Source: Bacteroides thetaiotaomicron VPI-5482
Lineage (GTDB): Bacteria > Bacteroidota > Bacteroidia > Bacteroidales > Bacteroidaceae
Length of the DNA: 64,000 nt
Direction: 5' to 3'
NCBI RefSeq assembly: GCF_000011065.1
Contig: NC_004663.1
Location: 992,001-1,056,000, forward strand
Part shown: positions 1-9,142 of the stretch, piece by piece
How the letters are laid out: every line of letters starts with the position of its first letter
How positions within the stretch are numbered: position 1 is the first letter of the stretch
Position numbers and translations under genes: made by a program
Notes under the pieces: generated by a model
The model's input: only the letters and a program-made list of their open reading frames with translations
What the model was told of the DNA's origin: nothing
Database searches by the model: none

Positions 1-341
1 ATGCTACCCAAAGCTACCATAAAGAAGTAGAACGTACCCAAGGAGCAGTTACGGGAGCGGTAGCCAATTTATTGCCCCGTTTGCGTAATCCAAAGGAAAC
101 GGAAGTCGTAATTGTTACCTTGCCTGAAGCGACACCTGTATTTGAAGCTGAACGCCTGCAAATGGATTTGCAACGCGCCGGAATTAATAACAAATGGTGG
201 GTAGTAAATGCCTGCCTGTCAATGACAAATACGGAAAATTCATTTTTGCAGGCGAAAGCACAAAATGAAGTAAATTGGATTAAGAAAGTAGAACAATTGT
301 CAAAGGGTAATGCTGCCTTGATTGGATGGAAAAATATATAG
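1..341 (+). CDS. arsA: Arsenite-efflux ATPase ArsA, C-terminal fragment
   Basis: This is the 3' end of a gene that starts before the window; the reading frame is open from base 3. The roughly 112 visible residues match the ArsA C-terminus: a segment containing VIVTLPEATPVFEAERL, then LQRAGINNKWWVVN and an A-Q-E-like helix. ArsA is the cytosolic ATPase that energises arsenite export by a membrane partner. The Walker A sites lie outside the window. The stop codon falls inside the next gene (acr3), a 16-bp overlap that points to translational coupling. The tail ends at IGWKNI, apparently a little earlier than the E. coli plasmid ArsA as I recall it, so the overlap may have trimmed the C-terminus. 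Confidence 0.85.
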   Translation, partial: ATQSYHKEVERTQGAVTGAVANLLPRLRNPKETEVVIVTLPEATPVFEAERLQMDLQRAGINNKWWVVNACLSMTNTENSFLQAKAQNEVNWIKKVEQLSKGNAALIGWKNI

Positions 342-1384
342 GAATTGGATTTTTTGAAAGATACCTGACTGTTTGGGTAACTTTGTGCATTGTTGCTGGT
401 ATTGCTATCGGACAATGGTTTCCGGCAATATCGCAAACATTGAGTAAATTAGAATACGCCAATGTGTCTATACCTGTGGCTATCCTGATTTGGTTAATGA
501 TTTACCCCATGATGCTGAAAGTAGATTTTCAGAGTATTAAAAACGTTGGTAAGCGTCCGAAAGGAATTATCATCACTTGTATTACAAATTGGCTTATAAA
601 GCCTTTTACAATGTTTGGAATAGCTTATCTATTCTTCTACGTTGTTTTCAAGTCTCTAATATCTGCCGAATTGGCCGAAGAATATTTAGCAGGGGCAGTC
701 TTATTGGGTGCTGCACCTTGTACGGCAATGGTATTTGTATGGAGTTATCTGACCAAAGGGGATGCTGCCTATACATTGGTGCAGGTTGCAGTGAATGATT
801 TAATCATATTGGTTGCTTTCGCTCCTATTGTTGCTTTTTTATTGGGCGTAGGTGGCGTTACGATTCCGTGGGATACATTATTGCTTTCAGTTGTATTGTT
901 TGTTGTCATTCCTCTTTCTGCCGGAATAATAACCCGCATACTGGTTATCCGGCGAAAAGGGATAGAATATTTTAATACTGTATTTATCCGTAAGTTTGAT
1001 AATTATACGACTGGCGGGTTACTATTAACGCTTATCATTCTGTTTTCATTTCAAGGAGAAACCATATTGAACAATCCGTTGCACATCGTATTGATTGCCG
1101 TTCCGCTTGTGTTGCAAACAGTTCTGATATTCTTTGTAGCCTATGGTTGGGCGAAATGGTGGAAATTACCTCACAATATAGCTGCACCTGCCGGAATGAT
1201 TGGTGCAAGCAATTTTTTTGAATTATCGGTGGCTGTGGCTATATCGCTTTTCGGTTTGCAATCCGGTGCTGCATTGGCTACAGTGGTAGGGGTGTTGGTT
1301 GAAGTTCCGGTTATGCTGATGTTAGTGAGAGTTGCAAATAATACATACAGGTGGTTTACAATAAAATCAAGTATGAGTAAATAG
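326..1384 (+). CDS. acr3: ACR3-family arsenite efflux permease
   Basis: A 352-residue protein that is almost wholly hydrophobic, with about ten membrane helices, the usual size for ACR3. The conserved stretch GAAPCTAMVFVWSYLTKGD contains the cysteine typical of ACR3 permeases, and PMMLKVDF near residue 70 also fits. It should export As(III) across the inner membrane, alone or driven by the ArsA encoded just upstream. The start ATG lies within the last codons of arsA, so the two are almost certainly one operon. The rest of the ars operon (regulator, ArsD) would lie before the window. ACR3 is favoured over ArsB because of the Cys motif and the length. Confidence 0.9.
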   Translation: MEKYIGIGFFERYLTVWVTLCIVAGIAIGQWFPAISQTLSKLEYANVSIPVAILIWLMIYPMMLKVDFQSIKNVGKRPKGIIITCITNWLIKPFTMFGIAYLFFYVVFKSLISAELAEEYLAGAVLLGAAPCTAMVFVWSYLTKGDAAYTLVQVAVNDLIILVAFAPIVAFLLGVGGVTIPWDTLLLSVVLFVVIPLSAGIITRILVIRRKGIEYFNTVFIRKFDNYTTGGLLLTLIILFSFQGETILNNPLHIVLIAVPLVLQTVLIFFVAYGWAKWWKLPHNIAAPAGMIGASNFFELSVAVAISLFGLQSGAALATVVGVLVEVPVMLMLVRVANNTYRWFTIKSSMSK

Positions 1385-1490
1385 AATACTCTAGACGATA
1401 CGTACAAGAAATCAAGATATTGAAAAGAAAACTTTGAATTAAGAATAATAAATATTCATTGGTTTAAAAACACTATTAAAGTATAAGCTG

Positions 1491-1498
1491 TACCTTTG
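1491..1498 (+). promoter_or_regulatory. Bacteroides-type -7 box upstream of the GNAT-nitrilase gene
   Basis: TACCTTTG matches the Bacteroides housekeeping -7 consensus TAnnTTTG and lies 28 bases before the ATG at 1527. No -33 element with good spacing is obvious, so only the -7 box is called. Confidence 0.5.
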
Positions 1499-1526
1499 CA
1501 CTGTCTTTTTAAAAACATATATTGTT

Positions 1527-3065
1527 ATGGAACAACATCCAATTAAAATTAATAAAGTACAGATACGTAATCTTCAAATTGAAGACTATGCACAGTTATC
1601 CCAATCGTTTACCCGTGTTTACTCTGACGGTAGCGATGTATTTTGGACTCATGCCCAGATAAAGAAATTAATAAGTATTTTTCCGGAAGGACAGATTGTG
1701 ACAGTCGTCGATGATAAAATCGTAGGTTGTGCTCTTTCCATCATCCTTGATTACGATAAGGTAAAGAACGACCATACGTATGCACAAGTTACCGGTAAGG
1801 AAACATTCAATACTCATAATCCGGAAGGAAACATCCTGTATGGTATTGAGGTGTTTATTCATCCGGGATACCGTGGTTTGCGTCTGGCTCGTCGTATGTA
1901 TGAATATCGCAAGGAACTTTGCGAAACATTGAATTTGAAAGCTATCATGTTCGGTGGCCGTATTCCGAATTATCATAAATATGCCGATAAGATGCGCCCG
2001 AAAGAATATATCGCACGGGTACGGCAGCGTGAAATTTATGATCCGGTTCTTACCTTCCAATTATCGAATGATTTCCATGTTCGCAAAGTAATGACCAATT
2101 ATTTGCCGAATGATGAGGAATCCAAGCATTATGCCTGTTTGTTGCAGTGGGATAATATTTATTATCAGCCGCCTACGCAGGAATATATCAACCCAAAGAC
2201 GACTGTCCGTGTGGGACTGGTACAGTGGCAGATGCGTAGTTACAAGACATTGGACGACCTCTTCGAACAAGTGGAGTTCTTTGTAGATGCCGTATCAGAT
2301 TATAAAAGTGATTTTGTTCTTTTTCCGGAATATTTCAACGCTCCTTTGATGTCGAAGTTTAATGATAAAGGAGAATCGCAGGCTATTCGTGGATTGGCAA
2401 AGTATACCGATGAGATCAGAGACCGTTTTATAAACCTGGCTATCAGTTACAATATCAATATTATCACAGGAAGTATGCCGTATGTAAAGGAGGATGGTCT
2501 GTTATATAATGTAGGCTTCCTTTGCAGGCGTGACGGAACTTATGAGATGTATGAAAAAATGCACGTTACTCCGGATGAAATCAAGAGTTGGGGATTGAGC
2601 GGTGGTAAACTGCTGCAAACTTTCGATACAGATTGTGCGAAGGTCGGAGTCCTGATCTGTTATGATGTGGAATTTCCGGAACTTTCCCGTTTGATGGCGG
2701 ATCAGGGAATGCAAATCTTATTTGTACCTTTCCTGACTGATACACAGAATGCTTACTCCCGTGTTCGTGTCTGTGCTCAGGCGCGTGCGATTGAAAATGA
2801 ATGCTTTGTAGTCATAGCAGGTTGTGTAGGAAATCTTCCCCGCGTTCATAATATGGATATTCAATATGCACAGTCGGGAGTGTTCACTCCATGTGATTTT
2901 GCTTTTCCGACTGATGGAAAACGGGCGGAAGCCACTCCGAATACAGAAATGATTCTGGTTTCGGATGTCGATCTGGATTTATTGAATGCACTCCATACTT
3001 ACGGTAGTGTGCGCAATCTGAAGGATCGTAGAAATGATGTTTACGAAGTCAGATTCAAGAAATAA
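1527..3065 (+). CDS. GNAT acetyltransferase-carbon-nitrogen hydrolase fusion protein
   Basis: The 512-residue protein has two enzyme domains. Residues about 10-190 form a GNAT N-acetyltransferase fold, with the acetyl-CoA loop at HPGYRGLRLARR (112-123). Residues about 228-505 form a nitrilase-superfamily amidohydrolase with its triad visible: Glu268 in FPEYF, Lys344 in YEKMH and Cys378 in LICYDVEFPE. This fusion is known in bacteria, but the substrate is not established; an amide substrate is certain only at family level. It stands alone, with its own -7 box, and converges on the next gene. There is no signal peptide, so it is probably cytosolic. Domain calls are firm; the reaction is not. 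Confidence 0.88.
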   Translation: MEQHPIKINKVQIRNLQIEDYAQLSQSFTRVYSDGSDVFWTHAQIKKLISIFPEGQIVTVVDDKIVGCALSIILDYDKVKNDHTYAQVTGKETFNTHNPEGNILYGIEVFIHPGYRGLRLARRMYEYRKELCETLNLKAIMFGGRIPNYHKYADKMRPKEYIARVRQREIYDPVLTFQLSNDFHVRKVMTNYLPNDEESKHYACLLQWDNIYYQPPTQEYINPKTTVRVGLVQWQMRSYKTLDDLFEQVEFFVDAVSDYKSDFVLFPEYFNAPLMSKFNDKGESQAIRGLAKYTDEIRDRFINLAISYNINIITGSMPYVKEDGLLYNVGFLCRRDGTYEMYEKMHVTPDEIKSWGLSGGKLLQTFDTDCAKVGVLICYDVEFPELSRLMADQGMQILFVPFLTDTQNAYSRVRVCAQARAIENECFVVIAGCVGNLPRVHNMDIQYAQSGVFTPCDFAFPTDGKRAEATPNTEMILVSDVDLDLLNALHTYGSVRNLKDRRNDVYEVRFKK

Positions 3066-3097
3066 GAGTAAAAGCGCCTATTGATTGTAAAAAGTAT

Positions 3098-3182
3098 TTA
3101 GGCACGGATTATACGGATTAACACGGTTCTAAAGACATTCATTTATAGCAAAAACTGTGAAATCCGTGTAATCTGTGCCTAA
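3098..3182. repeat. Imperfect long inverted repeat between convergent genes
   Basis: Two arms of about 31 bases (3098-3128 and 3151-3182) are near-complementary. Each carries the core GGCACRGATTAYACGGATT, with a 22-base loop. It sits between the 3' ends of two convergent genes. It could be a bidirectional terminator-like stem, or a member of a dispersed palindromic intergenic repeat family. Confidence 0.6.
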
Positions 3183-3221
3183 AAGAGAGTAAACATATAC
3201 CTTTGAGACATGACTTTTCTA

Positions 3222-4271
3222 TTATTTAGAAGATGTGCCGCTTTCCAATATGCTGACGATAGAAAACAGCGTGAAGCAAATAGCTCCCAGTCCTACTAAA
3301 ACTCGTGCCGGAATAAAATAATCAGCGTTTACGGTAGCAAGCTCGAATACAAAGGCAGCCAGAAACAGGCATGCTAATGCTGTCAGTACCGGAATCATAG
3401 GGATTCGGTTAGCCAGTTTGAACTCCCGCCTCCATATCTTGGCGAGTAGAATCACTTTGCTGGAAATACTGTAACATACCAGGCCAAGACCAAGCATGAT
3501 GTATCCGGTAGTACCGTTTGCACTTCCTGAATCGGCAAGGATGACGAATATGCCCCATACAAAAGAGATCGATCCCATTAATAAAACCAGTTTCGGCCAT
3601 TTGTTACGTTCTCTTTCCGAATAGTCGTTCCGGACCTGACGGGCTATGGTTGCTACCAATGCAATCAGACTGGTACAAATACATGCGAGCCCTACCATCA
3701 CATGACCTGCTACAAAATAAGCAGGATGAGAGTGACTGTTGCTTAACAGGATGAACGCCCATATCCATGCGATACAGGAAATGACGATTGCGAGAATGAT
3801 CATTGCCCGTCTCTGGCCAATAGAAAACGCTCCCTCCGGCACTTCATTTCCGGTAGCTTTGGCATTGGCCGGAATCAAAGAAAATCGGGTGGAAGAGGTA
3901 GCGGCGGTAGCTACACAAGCTGTGATAAATCCTACACCGGTTATGACATGCCCTGCGACGAAGGCTGAAGTAGTGGTAGCGGCATTGAAAATGCAGATAC
4001 CTCCGACAATCGTTATGATAGCTGCCAGATAGCCCACAACAGGTAAAACGTATTTTGTAGCTTCATTATAGGTATGTATGATTTGCCGGATTATAGTGGC
4101 TGCCGTACAGAACAGCGCAATGCATATCATACCTAGTGAAAATACAACAGGACCTGCCACCAGACGGTTTCCCGCGTCACCATAACCGTAAATGAATGCT
4201 CCGTATCCGAAGCAAAAGACCGCCATCGTCAAAGGGATTGCTCTGAATAAAATACTAATACCGTAATTCAT
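3222..4271 (-). CDS. Polytopic membrane protein built of five helical-hairpin repeats (DUF2776-like)
   Basis: A 349-residue integral membrane protein with about ten membrane helices and no signal peptide. It is visibly an internal repeat: five units of roughly 60-75 residues, each a pair of helices, with a recurring second-helix pattern such as RLVAGPVVFSLGMICIAL, FVAGHVITGVGFITACVA, YFVAGHVMVGLACICTSL and YFIPARVLVGLGAICFTL. The fourth unit is more diverged (YIMLGLGLVCYSI). I recall similar proteins as DUF2776, of unknown function; that name is uncertain. It stands alone and is transcribed towards the GNAT-nitrilase gene. No catalytic motif is evident, and a transport or channel role would be a guess. 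Confidence 0.8.
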   Translation of the reverse strand: MNYGISILFRAIPLTMAVFCFGYGAFIYGYGDAGNRLVAGPVVFSLGMICIALFCTAATIIRQIIHTYNEATKYVLPVVGYLAAIITIVGGICIFNAATTTSAFVAGHVITGVGFITACVATAATSSTRFSLIPANAKATGNEVPEGAFSIGQRRAMIILAIVISCIAWIWAFILLSNSHSHPAYFVAGHVMVGLACICTSLIALVATIARQVRNDYSERERNKWPKLVLLMGSISFVWGIFVILADSGSANGTTGYIMLGLGLVCYSISSKVILLAKIWRREFKLANRIPMIPVLTALACLFLAAFVFELATVNADYFIPARVLVGLGAICFTLFSIVSILESGTSSK

Positions 4272-4383
4272 AACTTAAGTGCTTTTTATTTTCCCACTAA
4301 AACAAGGAGATATCCGTTTTGTTTAACGCAACATCCATTTATAAACGATAACTTCACATGATTCCAATTAAAAGTCCTTGCTT

Positions 4384-4417
4384 TTTGCTCAACTAAACAA
4401 ATGTTTTTGTAAATTTG
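4384..4417 (+). promoter_or_regulatory. Promoter of ileS operon (-33/-7)
   Basis: TTTG at 4384-4387 and TAAATTTG at 4410-4417 are separated by 22 bases, close to the Bacteroides primary sigma pattern. The -7 box lies 65 bases before the ileS ATG. Confidence 0.55.
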
Positions 4418-4482
4418 CACCCTTAAAAATGGGGATACCCCTCAAATTGTAAATTGTAAATAGTAAAATCGTAGATATAGCT

Positions 4483-7400
4483 ATGGGTAAGAGATTTACT
4501 GAATATTCGCAGTTTGACCTTTCACAGGTGAACAAAGACGTGTTGAAGAAGTGGGACGAAAACCAGGTTTTCGCCAAGAGTATGACAGAACGTGATGGCT
4601 GCCCTTCGTTTGTGTTTTTCGAAGGACCTCCCTCGGCTAATGGTATGCCGGGCATTCACCATGTAATGGCTCGTACCATTAAGGACATTTTCTGTCGTTA
4701 CAAAACAATGAAAGGTTACCAGGTAAAGCGTAAAGCCGGATGGGATACGCACGGACTGCCTGTGGAACTAAGTGTAGAAAAAGCATTAGGTATCACAAAA
4801 GAGGATATTGGTAAAAAAATCTCTGTAGCAGATTATAACGCTGCTTGCCGTAAGGACGTGATGAAGTATACCAAGGAATGGGAAGACCTGACTCATCAGA
4901 TGGGATATTGGGTGGATATGAAGCACCCTTATATCACGTATGACAATCGTTATATCGAAACATTGTGGTGGCTGCTGAAGCAACTGCATAAGAAAGGCTT
5001 GCTGTATAAAGGATACACAATCCAGCCGTATTCTCCGGCTGCCGGAACAGGATTGAGTTCGCATGAGCTGAACCAACCGGGTTGCTATCGTGACGTAAAG
5101 GATACGACAGCTGTTGCCCAGTTTAAGATGAAGAACCCGAAACCGGAAATGGCAGAGTGGGGGACTCCTTACTTCCTTGCCTGGACAACAACTCCCTGGA
5201 CATTGCCTTCAAATACAGCGCTTTGTGTAGGACCAAAAATCGATTATGTTGCAGTACAGACATATAATGCTTATACAGGAGAACCTATCACGGTTGTTCT
5301 GGCGAAAGCTTTATTAAATACTCATTTCAATTCAAAAGCTGCTGATCTGAAACTGGAAGATTACAAGGCAGGAGATAAGCTTGTACCGTTCAAGGTAGTT
5401 GCCGAATACAAAGGTGCTGACCTTATTGGTATGGAATACGAGCAACTGATCCCTTGGGTGAAACCGGTTGAAGTATCTGAAGACGGAACATGGAAAGTTA
5501 GCGGTAAAGGCTTCCGTGTAATCCCTGGTGATTATGTAACGACGGAAGACGGTACGGGTATCGTGCACATCGCACCGACGTTTGGTGCGGATGATGCGAA
5601 CGTGGCTCGTGCAGCAGGTATACCGTCGCTCTTCATGATTAACAAGAAGGGTGAAACCCGTCCGATGGTAGACCTTACCGGTAAGTTCTATATGCTGGAC
5701 GAACTGGATGAAAACTTCGTGAAAGAATGTGTGGATGTAGACAAATACAAAGAATATCAGGGTGCATGGGTAAAGAATGCCTATAATCCCGTATTTATGG
5801 TAGACGGCAAGTATGACGAGAAAGCAGCTCAGGCTGCCGAATCTCTGGATGTCGCTCTCTGTATGATGATGAAAGCAAACAATCAGGCTTTCAAAATCGA
5901 AAAACATATACACAACTATCCTCATTGCTGGCGTACAGACAAACCGGTGCTTTATTATCCGTTGGATAGCTGGTTTATCCGTTCTACAGCCTGCAAGGAG
6001 CGTATGATGGAGCTGAACAAGACGATCAACTGGAAACCGGAATCTACCGGAACAGGACGTTTCGGCAAATGGCTGGAAAATCTGAATGACTGGAACTTAA
6101 GCCGTTCCCGTTATTGGGGTACTCCACTGCCTATCTGGCGTACGGAAGATGGAACGAGCGAAATATGTATCGAATCTGTAGAAGAACTATATAATGAAAT
6201 CGAGAAATCGGTAGCTGCCGGATTTATGAAATCCAATCCGTACAAGGATAAAGGTTTTGTACCGGGCGAATACACCGAAGGAAATTATGATAAGATAGAC
6301 CTTCATCGTCCGTATGTAGACGATATCATTCTGGTATCGGAAGACGGTCAGCCGATGAAGCGTGAATCAGACCTGATTGACGTTTGGTTTGATTCCGGTG
6401 CTATGCCTTATGCACAGATTCATTATCCGTTCGAGAACAAAAACATTCTGGATAACCGTGAAGTATATCCGGCAGACTTTATCGCGGAAGGTGTAGACCA
6501 GACACGTGGATGGTTCTTTACACTGCATGCTATCGCTACTATGGTATTTGATAGTGTGTCGTACAAAGCCGTGATCTCTAATGGACTGGTGCTCGACAAG
6601 AACGGTAATAAGATGTCCAAGCGTCTTAACAATGCTGTCGATCCGTTTACTACGATTGAGAAGTATGGTTCTGACCCGTTGCGTTGGTACATGATCACTA
6701 ACTCATCTCCATGGGACAACCTGAAATTTGACATTGACGGAATCGAAGAAGTTCGCCGTAAGTTCTTCGGTACTTTATATAATACATATTCGTTCTTTGC
6801 GCTGTATGCCAATGTAGACGGATTCGAATATAAGGAAGCAGATGTTCCGATGGCAGAACGTCCGGAAATCGACCGCTGGATTTTGTCAGTATTGAATACT
6901 TTAATCAAGGAAGTAGATACTTGCTATAATGAATATGAACCTACTAAGGCAGGACGTTTGATCTCCGACTTTGTCAATGACAATCTGTCCAACTGGTATG
7001 TTCGTCTGAACCGTAAACGTTTCTGGGGTGGTGAATTTACTCAGGATAAACTGTCTGCTTATCAGACATTGTATACCTGCCTTGAGACAGTCGCGAAACT
7101 GATGGCGCCTATTTCTCCGTTCTATGCGGATCGTCTGTACACAGATTTGACTACTGCTACAGGACGTGATAATGTGGTTTCTATCCATTTGGCTGAATTC
7201 CCGAAGTATCAGGAAGAAATGATAGACAAGGAACTGGAAGCTCGTATGCAAATGGCACAGGACGTAACTTCTATGGTATTGGCATTGCGTCGTAAAGTGA
7301 ACATCAAAGTTCGCCAGCCGCTGCAGTGTATCATGATTCCGGTGGCGGATGAAGAGCAGAAAGCCCACATCGAAGCTGTGAAAGCATTGATCATGAACGA

Positions 7401-7971
7401 GGTGAATGTAAAAGATATCAAGTTTGTGGATGGTGCTGCCGGCGTATTGGTGAAGAAGGTGAAATGTGACTTTAAGAAGTTAGGCCCGAAATTCGGCAAA
7501 CAGATGAAGGCTGTGGCTGCTGCTGTAGCGGAAATGTCTCAGGAAGCGATAGCCGAACTCGAAAAGAACGGAAAGTATGCGTTGAATCTGGATGGAGCGG
7601 AAGCTGTGATCGAAGCTGCGGATGTCGAAATCTTCAGCGAAGACATTCCGGGATGGCTGGTTGCCAATGAAGGTAAACTGACTGTTGCTCTTGAAGTTAC
7701 TGTTACCGAAGAACTGCGTCGTGAGGGTATAGCCCGCGAATTGGTGAATCGTATTCAAAATATACGTAAGTCCAGCGGTTTCGAGATTACGGACAAAATA
7801 AAGATCACAATCTCCAAAAATACGCAAACAGATGATGCGGTGAACGAATATAATACTTATATTTGTAACCAAGTTTTAGGAACATCTCTTGATTTGGCAG
7901 ATGAAGTGAAAGACGGCACAGAACTTAATTTTGACGATTTCTCATTGTTTGTCAATGTGATAAAAGACTAA
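4483..7971 (+). CDS. ileS: Isoleucyl-tRNA synthetase
   Basis: The 1162-residue class I aminoacyl-tRNA synthetase charges tRNA-Ile with isoleucine in the cytosol. The HIGH-type signature is in GPPSANGMPGIHHVM (about residues 49-63). The large editing (CP1) domain follows, with TTPWTLPSN and GTGIVHIAPTFG typical of IleS/ValRS editing. DVWFDSGAMPYAQ and the KMSKR loop (GNKMSKRLNN) mark IleS. The length and extended C-terminal domain fit the longer, eukaryote-like IleS class common in Bacteroidetes, which is often mupirocin-tolerant (family knowledge, not tested here). The ATG at 4483 follows an AT-rich leader. It heads a plus-strand run with the DksA-like gene, lspA and lipoprotein genes. Confidence 0.97.
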   Translation: MGKRFTEYSQFDLSQVNKDVLKKWDENQVFAKSMTERDGCPSFVFFEGPPSANGMPGIHHVMARTIKDIFCRYKTMKGYQVKRKAGWDTHGLPVELSVEKALGITKEDIGKKISVADYNAACRKDVMKYTKEWEDLTHQMGYWVDMKHPYITYDNRYIETLWWLLKQLHKKGLLYKGYTIQPYSPAAGTGLSSHELNQPGCYRDVKDTTAVAQFKMKNPKPEMAEWGTPYFLAWTTTPWTLPSNTALCVGPKIDYVAVQTYNAYTGEPITVVLAKALLNTHFNSKAADLKLEDYKAGDKLVPFKVVAEYKGADLIGMEYEQLIPWVKPVEVSEDGTWKVSGKGFRVIPGDYVTTEDGTGIVHIAPTFGADDANVARAAGIPSLFMINKKGETRPMVDLTGKFYMLDELDENFVKECVDVDKYKEYQGAWVKNAYNPVFMVDGKYDEKAAQAAESLDVALCMMMKANNQAFKIEKHIHNYPHCWRTDKPVLYYPLDSWFIRSTACKERMMELNKTINWKPESTGTGRFGKWLENLNDWNLSRSRYWGTPLPIWRTEDGTSEICIESVEELYNEIEKSVAAGFMKSNPYKDKGFVPGEYTEGNYDKIDLHRPYVDDIILVSEDGQPMKRESDLIDVWFDSGAMPYAQIHYPFENKNILDNREVYPADFIAEGVDQTRGWFFTLHAIATMVFDSVSYKAVISNGLVLDKNGNKMSKRLNNAVDPFTTIEKYGSDPLRWYMITNSSPWDNLKFDIDGIEEVRRKFFGTLYNTYSFFALYANVDGFEYKEADVPMAERPEIDRWILSVLNTLIKEVDTCYNEYEPTKAGRLISDFVNDNLSNWYVRLNRKRFWGGEFTQDKLSAYQTLYTCLETVAKLMAPISPFYADRLYTDLTTATGRDNVVSIHLAEFPKYQEEMIDKELEARMQMAQDVTSMVLALRRKVNIKVRQPLQCIMIPVADEEQKAHIEAVKALIMNEVNVKDIKFVDGAAGVLVKKVKCDFKKLGPKFGKQMKAVAAAVAEMSQEAIAELEKNGKYALNLDGAEAVIEAADVEIFSEDIPGWLVANEGKLTVALEVTVTEELRREGIARELVNRIQNIRKSSGFEITDKIKITISKNTQTDDAVNEYNTYICNQVLGTSLDLADEVKDGTELNFDDFSLFVNVIKD

Positions 7972-8007
7972 TACTAATATTGATTAACCTTTTAAACTAG
8001 TAAAGTT

Positions 8008-8388
8008 ATGGCAGAAAAGACTAGATATTCGGATGCGGAACTTGAAGAATTCCGTGCCATTATTATGGAGAAGTTGGAGTTGGCTCAACGTGATTACGAT
8101 CAGTTGAAGATGAGCTTGATGGGATTGGACGGTAATGATACTGACGATACATCTCCTACTTATAAAGTGTTGGAAGAAGGAGCTAATACGCTTTCAAAGG
8201 AAGAAACGACTCGCCTGGCACAGCGCCAGCTGAAGTTTATCCAAGGATTGCAGGCAGCTTTGGTACGTATTGAGAATAAAACGTATGGCATTTGCCGTGA
8301 GACTGGAAAGTTGATTCCGGCAGAACGCTTGCGTGCTGTTCCTCATGCTACACTCAGCATCGAGGCTAAGAACAGTGGTAAAAAATAA
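8008..8388 (+). CDS. DksA/TraR-family protein with degenerate zinc finger
   Basis: A 126-residue protein with an N-terminal coiled-coil region (to about residue 85) and a C-terminal finger-like segment, YGICRETGKLIPAERLRAVP. DksA-type proteins bind RNA polymerase through the secondary channel and tune transcription with ppGpp. Only one of the four canonical zinc-ligand cysteines is left, in GIC. The fold may be kept without metal, which I recall as common in Bacteroidetes relatives. It lies 36 bases after ileS and before lspA, so it is probably co-transcribed. There are several acidic residues (GNDTDDTS) near the predicted coiled-coil tip. Family call is good; exact orthology to DksA is not. 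Confidence 0.85.
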   Translation: MAEKTRYSDAELEEFRAIIMEKLELAQRDYDQLKMSLMGLDGNDTDDTSPTYKVLEEGANTLSKEETTRLAQRQLKFIQGLQAALVRIENKTYGICRETGKLIPAERLRAVPHATLSIEAKNSGKK

Positions 8389-8411
8389 TAGATAGCTACA
8401 AGCTACGGATG

Positions 8412-8462
8412 ACGAGCTACAAGTAGCTGCGCAATGTTTACGCACGGCAACTTGTAGCTCGT
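8412..8462. repeat. Palindromic intergenic element
   Basis: Arms 8412-8430 and 8441-8462 share ACGAGCTACAAGT with a few mismatches deeper in the stem. A further degenerate copy of AGCTACAAGCTACG lies just upstream at about 8395-8408. It separates the DksA-like gene from lspA on the same strand, so it may act as an RNA stem within the operon or belong to a dispersed repeat. Confidence 0.55.
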
Positions 8463-8485
8463 TATGTTTAATTTATGATGAACAA

Positions 8486-9142
8486 ATGAAGAAACTATTC
8501 ACGAAGGGTAGAATTGCCCTGCTTGTTATCTTTTCCGTACTGATTATTGACCAGATCATTAAAATCTGGATTAAGACTCATATGTATTGGCACGAAAGTA
8601 TACGTGTGACAGACTGGTTTTATATCTATTTCACCGAAAACAACGGTATGGCTTTCGGTATGGAAATATTTGGAAAGTTGTTCCTGACCACTTTCCGTAT
8701 TGTAGCAGTAGGGCTGATAGGCTACTATCTCTATAAGATTATAAAAAAAGGCTTCAAAACCGGATACATCGTCTGTGTGGCCCTTATCCTGACCGGAGCT
8801 TTGGGTAATATTATAGACAGCGTATTCTATGGTGTCTTTTTCAATGAAAGTACTCATTCACAGATTGCCAGTTTTATGCCCGAAGGCGGTGGATATTCTA
8901 CCTGGTTCTATGGCAAAGTAGTGGATATGTTCTATTTCCCGATTATTGACACAAACTGGCCCACATGGATGCCTTTCGTAGGTGGAGAACATTTTATATT
9001 CTTCAGCCCGATCTTTAATTTTGCAGATGCTGCTATCAGTTGCGGTATCATTGCTTTGCTACTTTTCTATAGCAAGTATCTGAACGAATCTTACCATTCA
9101 CTGGATAAAAATAAAAAGGAAAGCGTAGATCATGAAGAGTAG
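8486..9142 (+). CDS. lspA: Lipoprotein signal peptidase (signal peptidase II)
   Basis: A 218-residue inner-membrane aspartyl protease that removes signal peptides from diacylglyceryl-modified prolipoproteins. Four membrane helices are visible. The catalytic aspartates are Asp147 in FYGKVVDMFYFPI and Asp181 in IFNFADAAIS, and the conserved N-terminal IDQIIKIWI and ENNGMAFG stretches are present. It is longer than the E. coli enzyme because of a periplasmic insertion at about residues 115-165, as in Bacteroidetes. Its last 11 bases overlap the next gene, a lipoprotein that it would itself process. It lies within the ileS cluster. Confidence 0.95.
   Translation: MKKLFTKGRIALLVIFSVLIIDQIIKIWIKTHMYWHESIRVTDWFYIYFTENNGMAFGMEIFGKLFLTTFRIVAVGLIGYYLYKIIKKGFKTGYIVCVALILTGALGNIIDSVFYGVFFNESTHSQIASFMPEGGGYSTWFYGKVVDMFYFPIIDTNWPTWMPFVGGEHFIFFSPIFNFADAAISCGIIALLLFYSKYLNESYHSLDKNKKESVDHEE

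Noticed and set aside
5332..5925. A 197-residue minus-strand ORF inside ileS
   Set aside because: It is the shadow of a highly conserved synthetase gene, with no start context or domain.
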